This document shows positions 1-8,428 of a DNA stretch of 64,000 nucleotides, piece after piece. Each line of letters opens with the position of its first letter. Within the stretch, counting starts at the first letter, position 1. Under the pieces are notes generated by a model that worked only from the letters and a program-made list of their open reading frames with translations, made no database searches and had not been told where the DNA came from. Location: the NCBI GenBank assembly GCA_963783505.1, contig CAWAOP010000056.1, positions 310,001 to 374,000 of the forward strand, read 5' to 3'. The position numbers and the translations under genes were made by a program. The DNA comes from BOG-224 sp963783505. GTDB taxonomy: Bacteria > Acidobacteriota > Terriglobia > Bryobacterales > Bryobacteraceae.

Positions 1-437
1 TTCTTGCGCGCAAATTCGGTCAGCTTGCGCGTTTCGTAAAGATCGTGGGTGAGCGGCTTCTGCACGTACACGTGGATGCCCCGCCTCATGCAAGTCATGG
101 CGATGGGCGCGTGCATGTGGTCGGGCGTGGCCACGCAGGCGATATCGATCTTGCCCGCTTCGGCATCCAGCATCTTCCGCCAGTCGGAGTACCGGCGCGC
201 CTCGGGGTATTTCTTCGTGACCTTCTCCAGCCGCGCTGAATCCACATCCACCACCGACAGCAACGTGACGTTGGCATGAGCGGCGATGGCGTCCAGCGTC
301 TCCCAGGCCATCCCATCGGCCCCGAACGCTGCCAGCCGGAGCTTGCCGCTCGGAGGAGCGGAAATCAGGTTCCGGACGAACGCCGGCGCCAGAAGCGCCG
401 TTCCGGCTGTCTTCAAGAAACCGCGGCGATTCTCCAT
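1..437 (-). CDS. Gfo/Idh/MocA family oxidoreductase, N-terminal part (runs off left edge)
   Basis: Partial gene whose first 145 or so codons are in the window. The product starts MENRRGFLKTAG, a twin-arginine (Tat) signal with RRGFLK, so it is probably exported before or after cofactor loading. After the signal comes a Rossmann strand (LRLAAFGADGMAWETL) and, near residue 115, the family-typical VATPDHMHAPIA segment followed by VYVQKPLTHD, the conserved EKP/QKP region of NAD(P)-dependent sugar-type dehydrogenases. The first glycine-rich loop is somewhat degenerate. The ATG at 437 is preferred over the ATG at 443 because GGAG sits 8 bases upstream of it. The substrate cannot be deduced. Tat-exported members of this family are very common in Bryobacterales. 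It lies downstream of, and in the same direction as, the BlaI/TonB cluster but probably is not part of it. Confidence 0.85.
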   Translation of the reverse strand, partial: MENRRGFLKTAGTALLAPAFVRNLISAPPSGKLRLAAFGADGMAWETLDAIAAHANVTLLSVVDVDSARLEKVTKKYPEARRYSDWRKMLDAEAGKIDIACVATPDHMHAPIAMTCMRRGIHVYVQKPLTHDLYETRKLTEFARK

Positions 438-503
438 GCTCATAACTCCGATTCGCCTCCCATCTATCAAATCATTAACATGTTACATGCAAAAGCGGCG
501 GCG

Positions 504-1331
504 CTACCGCCGCGGCGGTGGTTCGCCGAACGTCAACTGCGATTCCGTCGAAAACTTCCGATAGGAATGGAACTCCACATTGTTCCGGTTTTCGATTCTG
601 TCGTGCGTGGTCCGCACCACGGCGGTGGACGGCAGCAGATAGACGCGGTCTCCCAGCCTCGTGTAATCGTATTCCACCGTGCTCGAACCGCGCATGGGGA
701 ATGAATCGGGAACCGCATCGGCGATGTACTGAATCCGGAGCACGGCATGCGTCGCGCGCTCCAGGACAATCTCTCCGCGCAAGCCGACCACCTCTCGCAG
801 CGTCTTGTTGTGAGTCGAATCCCAATAGCGCAGCTCGTACGACGATTCCGCCGGCGCGATCTTGTAAGAGTACTCCACCGCCGGCCGCTTGTTGAGCGTG
901 GTCCACTTGACGAAATGGAACTCGCCGCGGGAACCGAACACGATAAGCAGATTGCTTCCGAACTCTCCGAGGGATTGCATTCCGCCCTGGCTCAGCAGTT
1001 CCTGATCCGCCCGCTGGCCGTTAACCTGGCTCAATTCGTAGTGGTCGCTTCCGTTCCGGAAGCTAACCTCGATGGTGAGAGTGTCCTGCGGTCTCTGCAC
1101 ATTGTTCAATCCGATGACGTAGCGTTTCACCGTTTGCGTGCAAAGGAAGTCCGGCAGCGACCCGGCGTACCCGCCCACGACTCTGCGCGCCTCTTGTATG
1201 AACCGGACCTGCTCCTCGGGCGTTGGCGCAGGCCCGTCGGCGCCCCAGGCCGCGCACGCCGGCGCCACGATGCACAACGCGCAGACCCAGGGCAGAGCCG
1301 CCCGAACCCCGCGCGAATCCGCCTGTGCCAT
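504..1331 (-). CDS. Secreted protein of unknown function
   Basis: About 275 residues starting MAQADSRGVRAALPW. The start at 1331 is chosen because AAGGTGG lies about 5-10 bases upstream and a hydrophobic signal peptide (ALPWVCALCIVAPACAAWGA) follows directly. A longer open frame to 1475 exists, but its extra N-terminus is encoded by a dispersed 29-bp repeat and is not credible. The mature part contains SLPDFLCTQTVKRY, a phrase I associate with uncharacterised secreted acidobacterial proteins, and is rich in beta-strand-like segments (TVEYDYTRLGDRVYLLPS). No enzyme motif is visible. It is the last gene before the oxidoreductase and could be co-transcribed with the TIGR03435 genes upstream, although 170 bp separate them. 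Confidence 0.7.
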   Translation of the reverse strand: MAQADSRGVRAALPWVCALCIVAPACAAWGADGPAPTPEEQVRFIQEARRVVGGYAGSLPDFLCTQTVKRYVIGLNNVQRPQDTLTIEVSFRNGSDHYELSQVNGQRADQELLSQGGMQSLGEFGSNLLIVFGSRGEFHFVKWTTLNKRPAVEYSYKIAPAESSYELRYWDSTHNKTLREVVGLRGEIVLERATHAVLRIQYIADAVPDSFPMRGSSTVEYDYTRLGDRVYLLPSTAVVRTTHDRIENRNNVEFHSYRKFSTESQLTFGEPPPRR

Positions 1332-1435
1332 GCGCCCACCTTTATACCACCCACCAGGGCCCATCCGGAGGCTCCCGTTGAAGCCCGTTTCGCGACGCGG
1401 GACGCGGAGCTTAGATTTGTGGGGCGCGCCATCGC

Positions 1436-1464
1436 ACCGAGCCGCGACCGTCAGGGAGCGGAGG
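1436..1464 (-). repeat. Dispersed 29-bp repeat, copy 1
   Basis: Reverse complement of the sequence found at 33786-33814 and 39268-39296, with one mismatch. Its core reads GCTCCCTNACGGTCGCGGCT. This copy is intergenic. Confidence 0.85.
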
Positions 1465-1503
1465 CTATCGCTCAATAACTGCGAGCGTCAAAACGTGGAA
1501 TTG

Positions 1504-2350
1504 TCAGTTCCCGATTGGCTGCCGCTCGGCGCGATCCACCACCAGGATATTGGCTGGCCCCCGCTTCTGCACCAGGCTCAGACCGAGCTGCTCTCGAATG
1601 GAGTCCACGATGTTCGGTTCCGAACCGTTTTCCGGTAGAGTTCCTGCTGGGTCCGCTGAGGCGGAAGGGGCCGCCGGGCCAGCGGCCACTCCCGACGCTT
1701 CAATCTCCCACCTCAGCGTGTAGTCGTACATCCCCTTCAACCCTGTGGCGTCGATGACGGGCCGATCCAACTGTCCGGAGATGAAGCCGGCGATCGTCGC
1801 CATACTCTCCCGCTTTCCAGCTTTGGCCGCCTGAGTTCGGCCAGGTGGGGCCAAAGGCGGTCTCCACGGCGTGGCTTGCTCTTCGGGCGGGACCTCGGTG
1901 GCGACTTCCTTCAGCTTCGTTCCGCCCTTGGCCACGGTTAGCTCGTAGATCTGCATCTGCCTGGTCTCGGAGTGACAGGTTAGCTTAAACTGGTCCGCCA
2001 GCATGTTCTGGAGCATTGCCCGGAACTGCCGTATGGTGGCGCCGGAGGGGATTCTGGCGGAGACGTCGAATCTCTCCGTACTCATCCAGCCCGGTCCGGA
2101 GAATTTCGAACGGCTTGAGGTTGTAGGCCATCATTACCAAATACGAAAGGCTGTAGTTGGTGCAGGCGAGCGAAGCGGGGTCCGCCGTTCCGGGACCACC
2201 CACGCATCTCGATGGGCCTGCCTGGCCTTGGGCGGGCTTCACGGTCGCAGCTTCGAATTCGGACGCGGAATCCGCAGGCCGGGCCGCCTGAGCGGCTCCG
2301 AAGCGGTTAGCAGCCAGGAGTCCTATGACAAGCGCAACTTCATGTTTCAT
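1504..2350 (-). CDS. TIGR03435 family protein, interrupted by one frameshift
   Basis: Two overlapping frames together make one TIGR03435 protein of about 281 residues. The first frame (2350 down to about 2101) holds a signal peptide (MKHEVALVIGLLAANRFGAAQA), the family's FEAATVKPA start and YSLSYLVMMAYNLKPFEI. The second continues with GPGWMSTERFDVSARIP, the conserved W-x-x-x-x-R/F-D/I-x-A region, then DRPVIDATGLKGMYDYTL and a C-terminal IREQLGLSLVQKRGPANILVVDRAERQPIGN. Removing one C near 2101 (minus strand ATTCTCCGG) restores KPFEISGPGWMSTERFDV. The start is 2 bp after the stop of the upstream paralogue, so the two are very likely translated from one mRNA. Function of TIGR03435 proteins is unknown; they are abundant in Solibacter relatives. 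The break is either a real null allele or a sequence error. Confidence 0.85.
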
Positions 2351-2352
2351 TG

Positions 2353-3321
2353 TCAGTTCGCCGTTGGCTCTTTCCTTGCGCTGTCCAACACGATCACTTC
2401 GGCGGGCACATCCTTGATTGGCTGCAGCTTCAAGCCGAGCTGGATCTGGAGCGCATTGCGCAGCAACGGGTTTGTCAGAAAATCGTCCTTGGGCGTTTCT
2501 TGGGAGGGAATTGCGGTCGCCGGCCCGGTCACCACCATGTATGCCGGCAAGGACTTCGGCTCGGGTGTGAAGGTGAGATCGTAATCGAACTCGCCTTCCA
2601 GTCCGGTTCTGTCCAGGACAGGCGCACCAAGCTGGCTGGCCAACTTATCCGCCAGGGTCTTCATGGTTTCATTGCGGCCCCGCCACATGGCGGTGGGGGT
2701 TGGCACTGCGACCATAAGCTGGCCGGAACCGGCATTTTTCGTGAATTGCGGGACGCCGTTCTTCATCTCAAAGGTTGGTCCCGGGTCGGCAGCGGGCCGC
2801 GGCTCCGCGGATTTCGCGAGCTTGGGCCCAGGCTTCGCCGCGACCATCTCGAAGCCCGGCATCTTCCGCGCCTCACGGTGAAACACAAGCCCGAACCGTT
2901 CCTCCAAAAGATGCTGGATCATGATGGGGAGGTCGTCGCTCGTCGCGCCCGCTGGAAACGTAGCTTCTACGCTGAAGCGCTCCGTTATCATCCAAGGCTG
3001 AAACTCGATTTGAAATATCTGTTTCAATCCGAAGGCTCGCATGGCCAGGCTGACAAGCGTGGTGTTCTCTTCCTTGAAGCGGCCCGGCGACGATGGCGCC
3101 CGCGGGCCTGCAATGCGGCCGCTTGGGTCGGCGGGCCTTATGGAAGCGACTTCGAAGCGGTAGTCGGGCTTGGTAGTCTGGGCAGAATCGGAAGCTTTGC
3201 CCGACTCCGCGACAGGTGATTGCTGGCCGGTCAGCAAACTCGCCGTCGCCGCGAGCCATGCCACTGAGACAAGCCCAACCAACCGCCAGTGCAAGGCATG
3301 TTCGCGCATTCTTTTAATCAT
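2353..3321 (-). CDS. TIGR03435 family protein
   Basis: Intact 322-residue member. It has a membrane/signal segment (LVGLVSVAWLAATASLLTG), the conserved FEVASIRPA motif near residue 57, NTTLVSLAMRAFGLKQIFQ, WMITERFSVEATFPAGA, LLEERFGLVFHREARKMPGFEM and the C-terminal VLDRTGLEGEFDYDLTF and IQLGLKLQPIKDVPAEVIVLDSARKEPTAN. Start at 3321 is supported by AAGGAG 6-7 bases upstream. It follows the TonB-type gene by 142 bp and is followed 2 bp later by a frameshifted paralogue. Such proteins are exported and of unknown function; recurrent linkage to BlaI/M56 genes suggests a role in envelope-stress or transport signalling, which is inference. Confidence 0.88.
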   Translation of the reverse strand: MIKRMREHALHWRLVGLVSVAWLAATASLLTGQQSPVAESGKASDSAQTTKPDYRFEVASIRPADPSGRIAGPRAPSSPGRFKEENTTLVSLAMRAFGLKQIFQIEFQPWMITERFSVEATFPAGATSDDLPIMIQHLLEERFGLVFHREARKMPGFEMVAAKPGPKLAKSAEPRPAADPGPTFEMKNGVPQFTKNAGSGQLMVAVPTPTAMWRGRNETMKTLADKLASQLGAPVLDRTGLEGEFDYDLTFTPEPKSLPAYMVVTGPATAIPSQETPKDDFLTNPLLRNALQIQLGLKLQPIKDVPAEVIVLDSARKEPTAN

Positions 3322-3463
3322 GGAGATCTCCTTCGTTGAGTCTTAATTTGCAAGCGAGAAGAAGGCGCGCCCCGCTTCGCTATTGAGTGCGCTTCGGGGC
3401 GCGCGAAAAAAAGAGGGTACGCTATGCTCGCGGCTAGATTTGCGGAGGCGCCGCCTCCCGAGG

Positions 3464-4453
3464 CTAGTCCGCGAGCGTAAAGTTGACGTCGATTTCCGTG
3501 ACAACCGCCACCAATTGGCCGTTCAGCATCGTCGGTTGATATTTCCACTGCTTGACGGCATCAATGGCCGCCGGAATAAGCATGGGGTGTCCGCTGCACG
3601 CTTTCACATCCAGCACGCTGCCATCCGGACCGATGATTGCCTGCAATACTACGTGGCCCTGGATGCGCGCGGACCGGGCCAGTGGCGGATAAACCGGCAC
3701 AGCTTTCGCGCCCGGGAGGATCTTCGCCGCCTGGACATTCCCGCCAACCGTGATCTTCTGACCCGCGTAACTCGACGTGTCCATGGGCGAGCAAGCGGGC
3801 GCTGCCGGCGCGGCGGACATCGCGCCCGGCGCCAGGATCTCGATGTTCTGTTTCCCGTTGGCGCTTGTGGTGCGCACGCTCAAATGCTCGTCGAATTGCC
3901 TGACGGCGGCATTGAGTTTCATGAGCCCGTCCACGCCGATCGGGTCGCCCTCGTGCGCCGGGAGACTGGAGAGCAACTGTTCGCGAATGGAATCGGGGAG
4001 GCCCGTCACCGTGATCGAGCCGACGGTGAGGGCGGGCGGCGCCGCGGATGCGGGCAGGCTGGTCAACATCCCTTGAATCGGCGCGGCGGTCCCCGACGCC
4101 GGCGGAGCCTTAAACGTAATATTGACGATGCGAGTCGCGCCCGCCGCGTCTTTCACGAAATGCCATTGCAGGACGGCCGTCAGCGCGGTCTTGCGAAGTT
4201 CGACGGGTCCGCCGATCACGCGCGCGTCACTCACGTTCCCCGTGGCGTCGAGCGTGGCCTCAATGACGACCGTGCCTTCCACCTTGCCCGCGGCGGCGGG
4301 CTGCGGATAAGTCACTCCCGTTCGATGCATCAGCGCGGCGCCGCCGAGGTCCACAGTTACTCCCGGTCCGTCGGTCACTTGGGCCGCGAGCGGAAATGCA
4401 GCCGCCAGCATGATGCACAAAGTCAGTACGTTTAGCATTCGTATTCTCGTCAT
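3464..4453 (-). CDS. TonB-type energy-transduction-like periplasmic protein with two TonB C-terminal domains
   Basis: About 329 residues after choosing ATG 4453, which has AGGAGA 6 bases upstream; an in-frame GTG at 4474 overlaps the stop of the preceding gene. A signal peptide (MLNVLTLCIMLAAAFPLAAQ) is followed by a TonB-like domain (GVTYPQPAAAGKVEGTVVIE ... DARVIGGPVELRKTALTAVLQW), a segment resembling a POTRA unit (ITVTGLPDSIREQLLSSLPAHEGDPIGV) and a second TonB-C domain (VYPPLARSARIQGHVVLQAI ... DAVKQWKYQPTMLNGQ). The pattern Y-P-x-x-A-x-x-x-x-x-x-G-x-V is diagnostic of TonB_C. There is no proline-rich periplasm-spanning arm and no N-terminal anchor, so it is unlikely to be a classical ExbBD-driven TonB. 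It is nearly a copy of the C-terminal half of the adjacent M56 protein, implying duplication. Confidence 0.85.
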   Translation of the reverse strand: MTRIRMLNVLTLCIMLAAAFPLAAQVTDGPGVTVDLGGAALMHRTGVTYPQPAAAGKVEGTVVIEATLDATGNVSDARVIGGPVELRKTALTAVLQWHFVKDAAGATRIVNITFKAPPASGTAAPIQGMLTSLPASAAPPALTVGSITVTGLPDSIREQLLSSLPAHEGDPIGVDGLMKLNAAVRQFDEHLSVRTTSANGKQNIEILAPGAMSAAPAAPACSPMDTSSYAGQKITVGGNVQAAKILPGAKAVPVYPPLARSARIQGHVVLQAIIGPDGSVLDVKACSGHPMLIPAAIDAVKQWKYQPTMLNGQLVAVVTEIDVNFTLAD

Positions 4454-4473
4454 GATTCTCTCCTGTTTCCTCA

Positions 4474-6786
4474 CTAATCCTGCAGCGTGAAACTTATGTC
4501 AATCTCCGTATCCACTTCCACCGGCGAGTCATTCAAAACTGTGGGCTGATACATCCATTGCCTTACCGCGGCTATCGCAGCGGGTATCAGCATGGGGTGG
4601 CCGCTTACGGCCGTCAGGTCTATCACCTGTCCATTGGTCCCGATGGCGGCGTGCAGAATCACGTGGCCCTGGATGCGCGCCGACCGGGCCAATGCCGGGT
4701 ACTCGGGCGCCACTTTGGTTCCGGGGATGAGTTTCGCCTGCTCGACAAAGCCTCCCACCGTAATGCGACGAACATCGCCTTGTGGCGCCGCCGCCGGCGG
4801 ATTATCCAGCAGCCTGAAATTCACTTCAATGTACGCCTCGACCGGCACAGGCTGGCCGTCCTTCCTTCCGGGACTGAATTTCCATTGTGAAACGGCTTCG
4901 ACGGCTTTCTCGTCCAAACCCATGCCGACGCCCTTCTGGACTGTGATATTTCGCGCCACGCCGTCGGGTCCAACGATGACGTAGAGAACGACAGTGCCTT
5001 GCAGCCTTGCCGCCCGAGCCTGGTCGGAATATGCGGGTTCCGCTTTGTAAATAACCGTAGGCGCGGTGACTCCGCCTCCGGGACGGAACACGCCATCCGG
5101 CAGGAAAGTTTGGGCGGGCTGGAAGACGGCCACCGGGGAAGTCAACGCGGCCGAACCCGAACTACCGGGCGCGGCGATCCGGATAGTCATGGAATTGGGG
5201 CCGATCACACCGGCGTAAGTGAGGTGTTCGTCATACTCTTTCATCACCCGCATCATATTCATCAGATCAACAGCCCCCACAATGTCTCCGACGTGAACAG
5301 GCAGCTTCGCCAGTAACTCATCGCGCGCCGAGTCCGATAGGCCGGTTACCGTGATAGCAGTCACCGGATGATTCGCCATCGAGAGATTGGCGCCGTCCGG
5401 TTGAATGCCCGTGGTAGTCACCGGGAAGTTCTGCCCGCCTGTGACAACGACATTTGTCGGCTGAGCCGCGCCGCCTGGCGTCACTCCGCCGCCCGCCCGG
5501 TACACGCCCGAGCCGTAGCCGGTGGCTCCCGCCGCACCCTGTGGAAGCGCATCGGAGGCTTTGAAGGTAATGTTCACGATCCTCGTCGCCCCGGCTGCAT
5601 CCTTCGCGAAGTGCCATTGCAGAACCGCGGTCAGCGCGGACTTGCGAAGTTCGTCCGGGCCGCTCAACACGCGCGCATCGCTCACGTTGCCCGCCGCGTC
5701 GAGCGTCGTCTGGACCACCACCAAACCTTCGATTCTTTTCGCCAGCCCGTCCGCCGGGTAGTTCACGCGGGTACGGTGCATCAGTGCGGCGCCACCCAGA
5801 TCGACGGTCACGCCCGGACCATCGGCGACCACTTGCGGAGCGGCGGCCAGCGGAAACACGCCCGCGACCAGCCAGCATGAAGCGGCCAGAATGCATACCG
5901 AAGCCGCCAGTACGGAGAACAATCGAGTCTTACTCATATGAGGCTCCTTCAGAATGGAAAACACGCGCGCTTTCAAATGCCGTTTGCGAAGGAACAGCGG
6001 AGCCGGGGCCAGATCAAGGCGCGGTTTCGCGCCCGCGATGGCCAGAAGTGCGTCCACATATTCTTCGCGCCCTCTGGTGATCTCGACCACGGCGCGGTCC
6101 ACGGCTTGTTCGCGGGCCAACTGGATTTCGCCGAGAAGCCACCAGATGGCCGGATGAAACCAGAACGCCGCGCGGATCGACTCCTCGACGATAGTAAAAA
6201 GCCAGTCATAGCGGCGCACATGCAGGCACTCGTGCGCGAGAACGGCATCGCGCGTGGCCGCCGCCATTTCGGGAAACTTCACCGGCAGCAGAATCACCGG
6301 TTTTCGAAAGCCGAAGGTGACGGGGCTTGTGACCTCGGCCGATAGCCGGATCTCGGCTTCGACTCCCCACGAAGGTTTGGGAACCAGCGGCTCGGACCGT
6401 TGCCGGTAGCGCCTGAGCCGCCACAGTCCTACGGCCAGCCAGATGAGGCGAATCAACGCGCCGGCGCCGAGCACCGCAAGAATGATTTCGCTCTGCGAGA
6501 ATCGAGCTGGCCGCACGACCGGGGCAGGAATCGCCGGCGCCTGACCGGACCGGGCGTCAACCGAAATAGCGCTTCCCGTGACTGCGATTTCCGGCCTGTT
6601 CCACGGCGTGGCCAGCGGGGCAAGCAAACATGCCAACAGCAGGACATGCCAAAAAGCCAGTTTCGCGCCCGGCGCTCGCAGCCGCAGCAGCGCCGGAGCA
6701 AACCCGGCGATCCCTACCACCAGGCCGATTTGCAGGCTGTAAGCCGCCAGATTGCTCAACAACAATCCGGAGTTAGCGAACCACAT
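4474..6786 (-). CDS. BlaR1-like M56 zinc metalloprotease fused to TonB-type and POTRA-like domains
   Basis: 770 residues. Residues 1-60 and 100-122 carry membrane helices; the M56 catalytic motif HECLH is at 185-189, with a likely third zinc ligand Glu226 in LAREQAVDRAV. A further helix (residues 287-315, LFSVLAASVCILAASCWLVA) follows, the usual BlaR1 topology. Instead of a penicillin-binding sensor the periplasmic part holds a TonB-C-like domain (about 325-410), a POTRA-like segment (about 476-525, TVTGLSDSARDELLAKLPVH), and two further TonB-C domains (about 575-660 and 680-770, each with AxxARLQG/ARIQGH and QW). In BlaR1/MecR1 the M56 domain triggers cleavage of the BlaI repressor; the presence of a BlaI gene upstream supports the same logic here. 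Start has GGAGGA 5 bases upstream. What the periplasmic domains sense is unknown. Confidence 0.88.
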   Translation of the reverse strand: MWFANSGLLLSNLAAYSLQIGLVVGIAGFAPALLRLRAPGAKLAFWHVLLLACLLAPLATPWNRPEIAVTGSAISVDARSGQAPAIPAPVVRPARFSQSEIILAVLGAGALIRLIWLAVGLWRLRRYRQRSEPLVPKPSWGVEAEIRLSAEVTSPVTFGFRKPVILLPVKFPEMAAATRDAVLAHECLHVRRYDWLFTIVEESIRAAFWFHPAIWWLLGEIQLAREQAVDRAVVEITRGREEYVDALLAIAGAKPRLDLAPAPLFLRKRHLKARVFSILKEPHMSKTRLFSVLAASVCILAASCWLVAGVFPLAAAPQVVADGPGVTVDLGGAALMHRTRVNYPADGLAKRIEGLVVVQTTLDAAGNVSDARVLSGPDELRKSALTAVLQWHFAKDAAGATRIVNITFKASDALPQGAAGATGYGSGVYRAGGGVTPGGAAQPTNVVVTGGQNFPVTTTGIQPDGANLSMANHPVTAITVTGLSDSARDELLAKLPVHVGDIVGAVDLMNMMRVMKEYDEHLTYAGVIGPNSMTIRIAAPGSSGSAALTSPVAVFQPAQTFLPDGVFRPGGGVTAPTVIYKAEPAYSDQARAARLQGTVVLYVIVGPDGVARNITVQKGVGMGLDEKAVEAVSQWKFSPGRKDGQPVPVEAYIEVNFRLLDNPPAAAPQGDVRRITVGGFVEQAKLIPGTKVAPEYPALARSARIQGHVILHAAIGTNGQVIDLTAVSGHPMLIPAAIAAVRQWMYQPTVLNDSPVEVDTEIDISFTLQD

Positions 6787-6908
6787 TGGAATCCTCCAAG
6801 TACCTCTGACGAAGTCTCCGCAGTCGGGCAGGCCTCCCGGCCGGCCTCACCTTTGGGCGATTTCGGCGGAGCGGTTTCGGATTTGACCTCACTCTTACGA
6901 TCACAGCG

Positions 6909-7880
6909 CTAATTCTCCACAGGGACCTTGTCCACATGGTCAATGACGACCACATCGAGCGGAACGTCCTTGGCTTTCACCAGCCGCAGTCCTAATTGCC
7001 TCTCCAGCGCAGTCTGGAAAGATGGGAGCCCACCGGTGTCTTGGGGATCGCCCGGAGCGGCGGCCGGCGCGTCGGTTTGCGGCTGCGGGCCAAAGACTTG
7101 GTTCCGGATCGAGGCATTCGTGCGGCCGCACCCCACGCAATTGAATTCAAGAATGAAACTGTATTTCCCGGTGAGTCCGGTCTTATCGACAACCCTCGGC
7201 CTCGGCCTGCCGGGGTTCTGCGTGAGATCGGTTCCCAAAGCTTGGGTCAACGTGGTTCCCAAATTCGTTACGAACTCCGCCATGGTTCGTTCCTGGAACT
7301 TCATCCGTTGCGTCTCGCCACGCATCATGACCATGGAGTTCGGCCCCGGCGGGAGCTTTAGAAAACCGTCCGAGCCCAAAGAAGAAAGCTTCGGCGCCGT
7401 GCCTGGAGGCGCTGGGTTCGGGTCGGGCGTTACTTCCTTGATCTTCAGCCCCCCGGGGGCCACCATCAATTCGTACGCCGGAAAGTCGCGCGTCTCATGA
7501 TGGAACGCCAGATGAAACCGATCCGCTAGCAGGCTTTGCATCATGAGTTGGAACTGCCCCTTGGTGGTTTCGGGCGGCATGGCGGCCGTGATTTCGTACT
7601 GGGTCGGCCCCATCAAGTCCTCGGCCCAAGCCGGCATATTCACGATCTGATCCTGGGGAACGCCGAAGGCTGTCGTCAGAAGAGGGCCCATCGCCGTCCT
7701 GGCCAGGTGATACCGGCCAGGATCGGCCGTCCCCGGTCCGCCCGTAGAGCCAAATTGAAGAGGGGCCGAAGGGTCAATCAGCTTCACCGCCGCCGCGTCG
7801 AACGCCGGCTGCTGGGCCAGGCATGGGCCTGATGCGAGGACCGCGGCTACAGCCGCAAATGTCACGCCATGCCACTTCAT
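6909..7880 (-). CDS. TIGR03435 family protein
   Basis: 323 residues, first structural gene after the BlaI repressor. Signal peptide MKWHGVTFAAVAAVLASGPCLAQ, then FDAAAVKLID, GGPGTADPGRYHLARTAMGP, LLADRFHLAFHHETRDFPAY and C-terminal VVDKTGLTGKYSFILEF, LERQLGLRLVKAKDVPLDVV and VIDHVDKVPVEN, which together match TIGR03435 end to end. A CVGC pair is present in FNCVGCGRTN and could form a disulfide or bind metal. The gene lies between blaI and the M56-TonB gene, and the cluster reads in one direction. Function unknown. Confidence 0.88.
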   Translation of the reverse strand: MKWHGVTFAAVAAVLASGPCLAQQPAFDAAAVKLIDPSAPLQFGSTGGPGTADPGRYHLARTAMGPLLTTAFGVPQDQIVNMPAWAEDLMGPTQYEITAAMPPETTKGQFQLMMQSLLADRFHLAFHHETRDFPAYELMVAPGGLKIKEVTPDPNPAPPGTAPKLSSLGSDGFLKLPPGPNSMVMMRGETQRMKFQERTMAEFVTNLGTTLTQALGTDLTQNPGRPRPRVVDKTGLTGKYSFILEFNCVGCGRTNASIRNQVFGPQPQTDAPAAAPGDPQDTGGLPSFQTALERQLGLRLVKAKDVPLDVVVIDHVDKVPVEN

Positions 7881-7900
7881 GGTTCGTTCCCCTAGAAGCT

Positions 7901-7920
7901 GGCAGGCGAAAGCGCCTGCC
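7901..7920. repeat. 20-bp perfect palindromic repeat, copy 1
   Basis: Palindrome GGCAGGCG...CGCCTGCC with the centre AAAG. Identical copies lie at 34356-34375 and, inverted, at 45331-45350. Here it sits between the BlaI and TIGR03435 genes, where a transcript would form a hairpin. Confidence 0.85.
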
Positions 7921-8001
7921 CCACCCTCGCATGCGCAGAGCTTGGGTTGGTGGCGCAGGCGGGCCCAGAGGGCGCCCCGCCTGCGGCCTTTCTCGCTTTC
8001 C

Positions 8002-8373
8002 TCACGGCTCTTTCCTCATCCGCGCGATCTCTTCCAGATCCTCGGGGGTCAGGTCGTGCTGCTTGACCAGGTGCACCAGCAGCGGCTCGGCCGAGCCGTT
8101 AAATACTCGATTGACGAACTCCCGTACCATGCCGCCGATCACCTGGCTCTTCGGCTGGGTAGGACGGTAGACGTATGCCCGGTCGCTTTGCCGGCGCTTC
8201 AGGTACTTCTTGTTCTCCATGATCTTCATCATGGTCATGACGGTCGTGTACGCGATCTTGCGCCGCTTCAGCATCGTCTCATAGACGTCGCGAACCGTGG
8301 CGCTTTCGTGCTCCCAGACGATCTTCATGATTTCCAGTTCCTGCTCGGTGAGAGTCGAGCTTGGTTTTCTCAT
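8002..8373 (-). CDS. BlaI/MecI/CopY-family transcriptional repressor
   Basis: 123 residues, the standard length for this family. The N-terminal winged helix reads LTEQELEIMKIVWEHESATVRDVYETM and IAYTTVMTMMKIMENKKYLKRR, matching the conserved W-x-x-x-x-x-T-V-R-D-V and Y-T-T-V motifs; the C-terminal dimerisation region (LVKQHDLTPEDLEEI) is also present. BlaI proteins bind as dimers to short palindromes and are inactivated by cleavage when a partner M56 protease is activated; a partner gene lies two genes downstream. A candidate operator lies 10 bp upstream of the start codon, consistent with autoregulation of the whole cluster. Confidence 0.95.
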   Translation of the reverse strand: MRKPSSTLTEQELEIMKIVWEHESATVRDVYETMLKRRKIAYTTVMTMMKIMENKKYLKRRQSDRAYVYRPTQPKSQVIGGMVREFVNRVFNGSAEPLLVHLVKQHDLTPEDLEEIARMRKEP

Positions 8374-8382
8374 GCTATCAAA

Positions 8383-8392
8383 TTAGTACTAA
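8383..8392. promoter_or_regulatory. Candidate BlaI operator palindrome
   Basis: A perfect 10-bp palindrome TTAGTACTAA in an AT-rich patch (CAAATTAGTACTAAAC) just upstream of the repressor start. BlaI/MecI operators are short palindromes with a TAnTA-type core near the promoter, so this is the natural binding-site candidate. The assignment is inference from position and symmetry. Confidence 0.6.
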
Positions 8393-8428
8393 ACGCAGTG
8401 GATGTCAAGAACTTTTTGAAGGGCAAGC

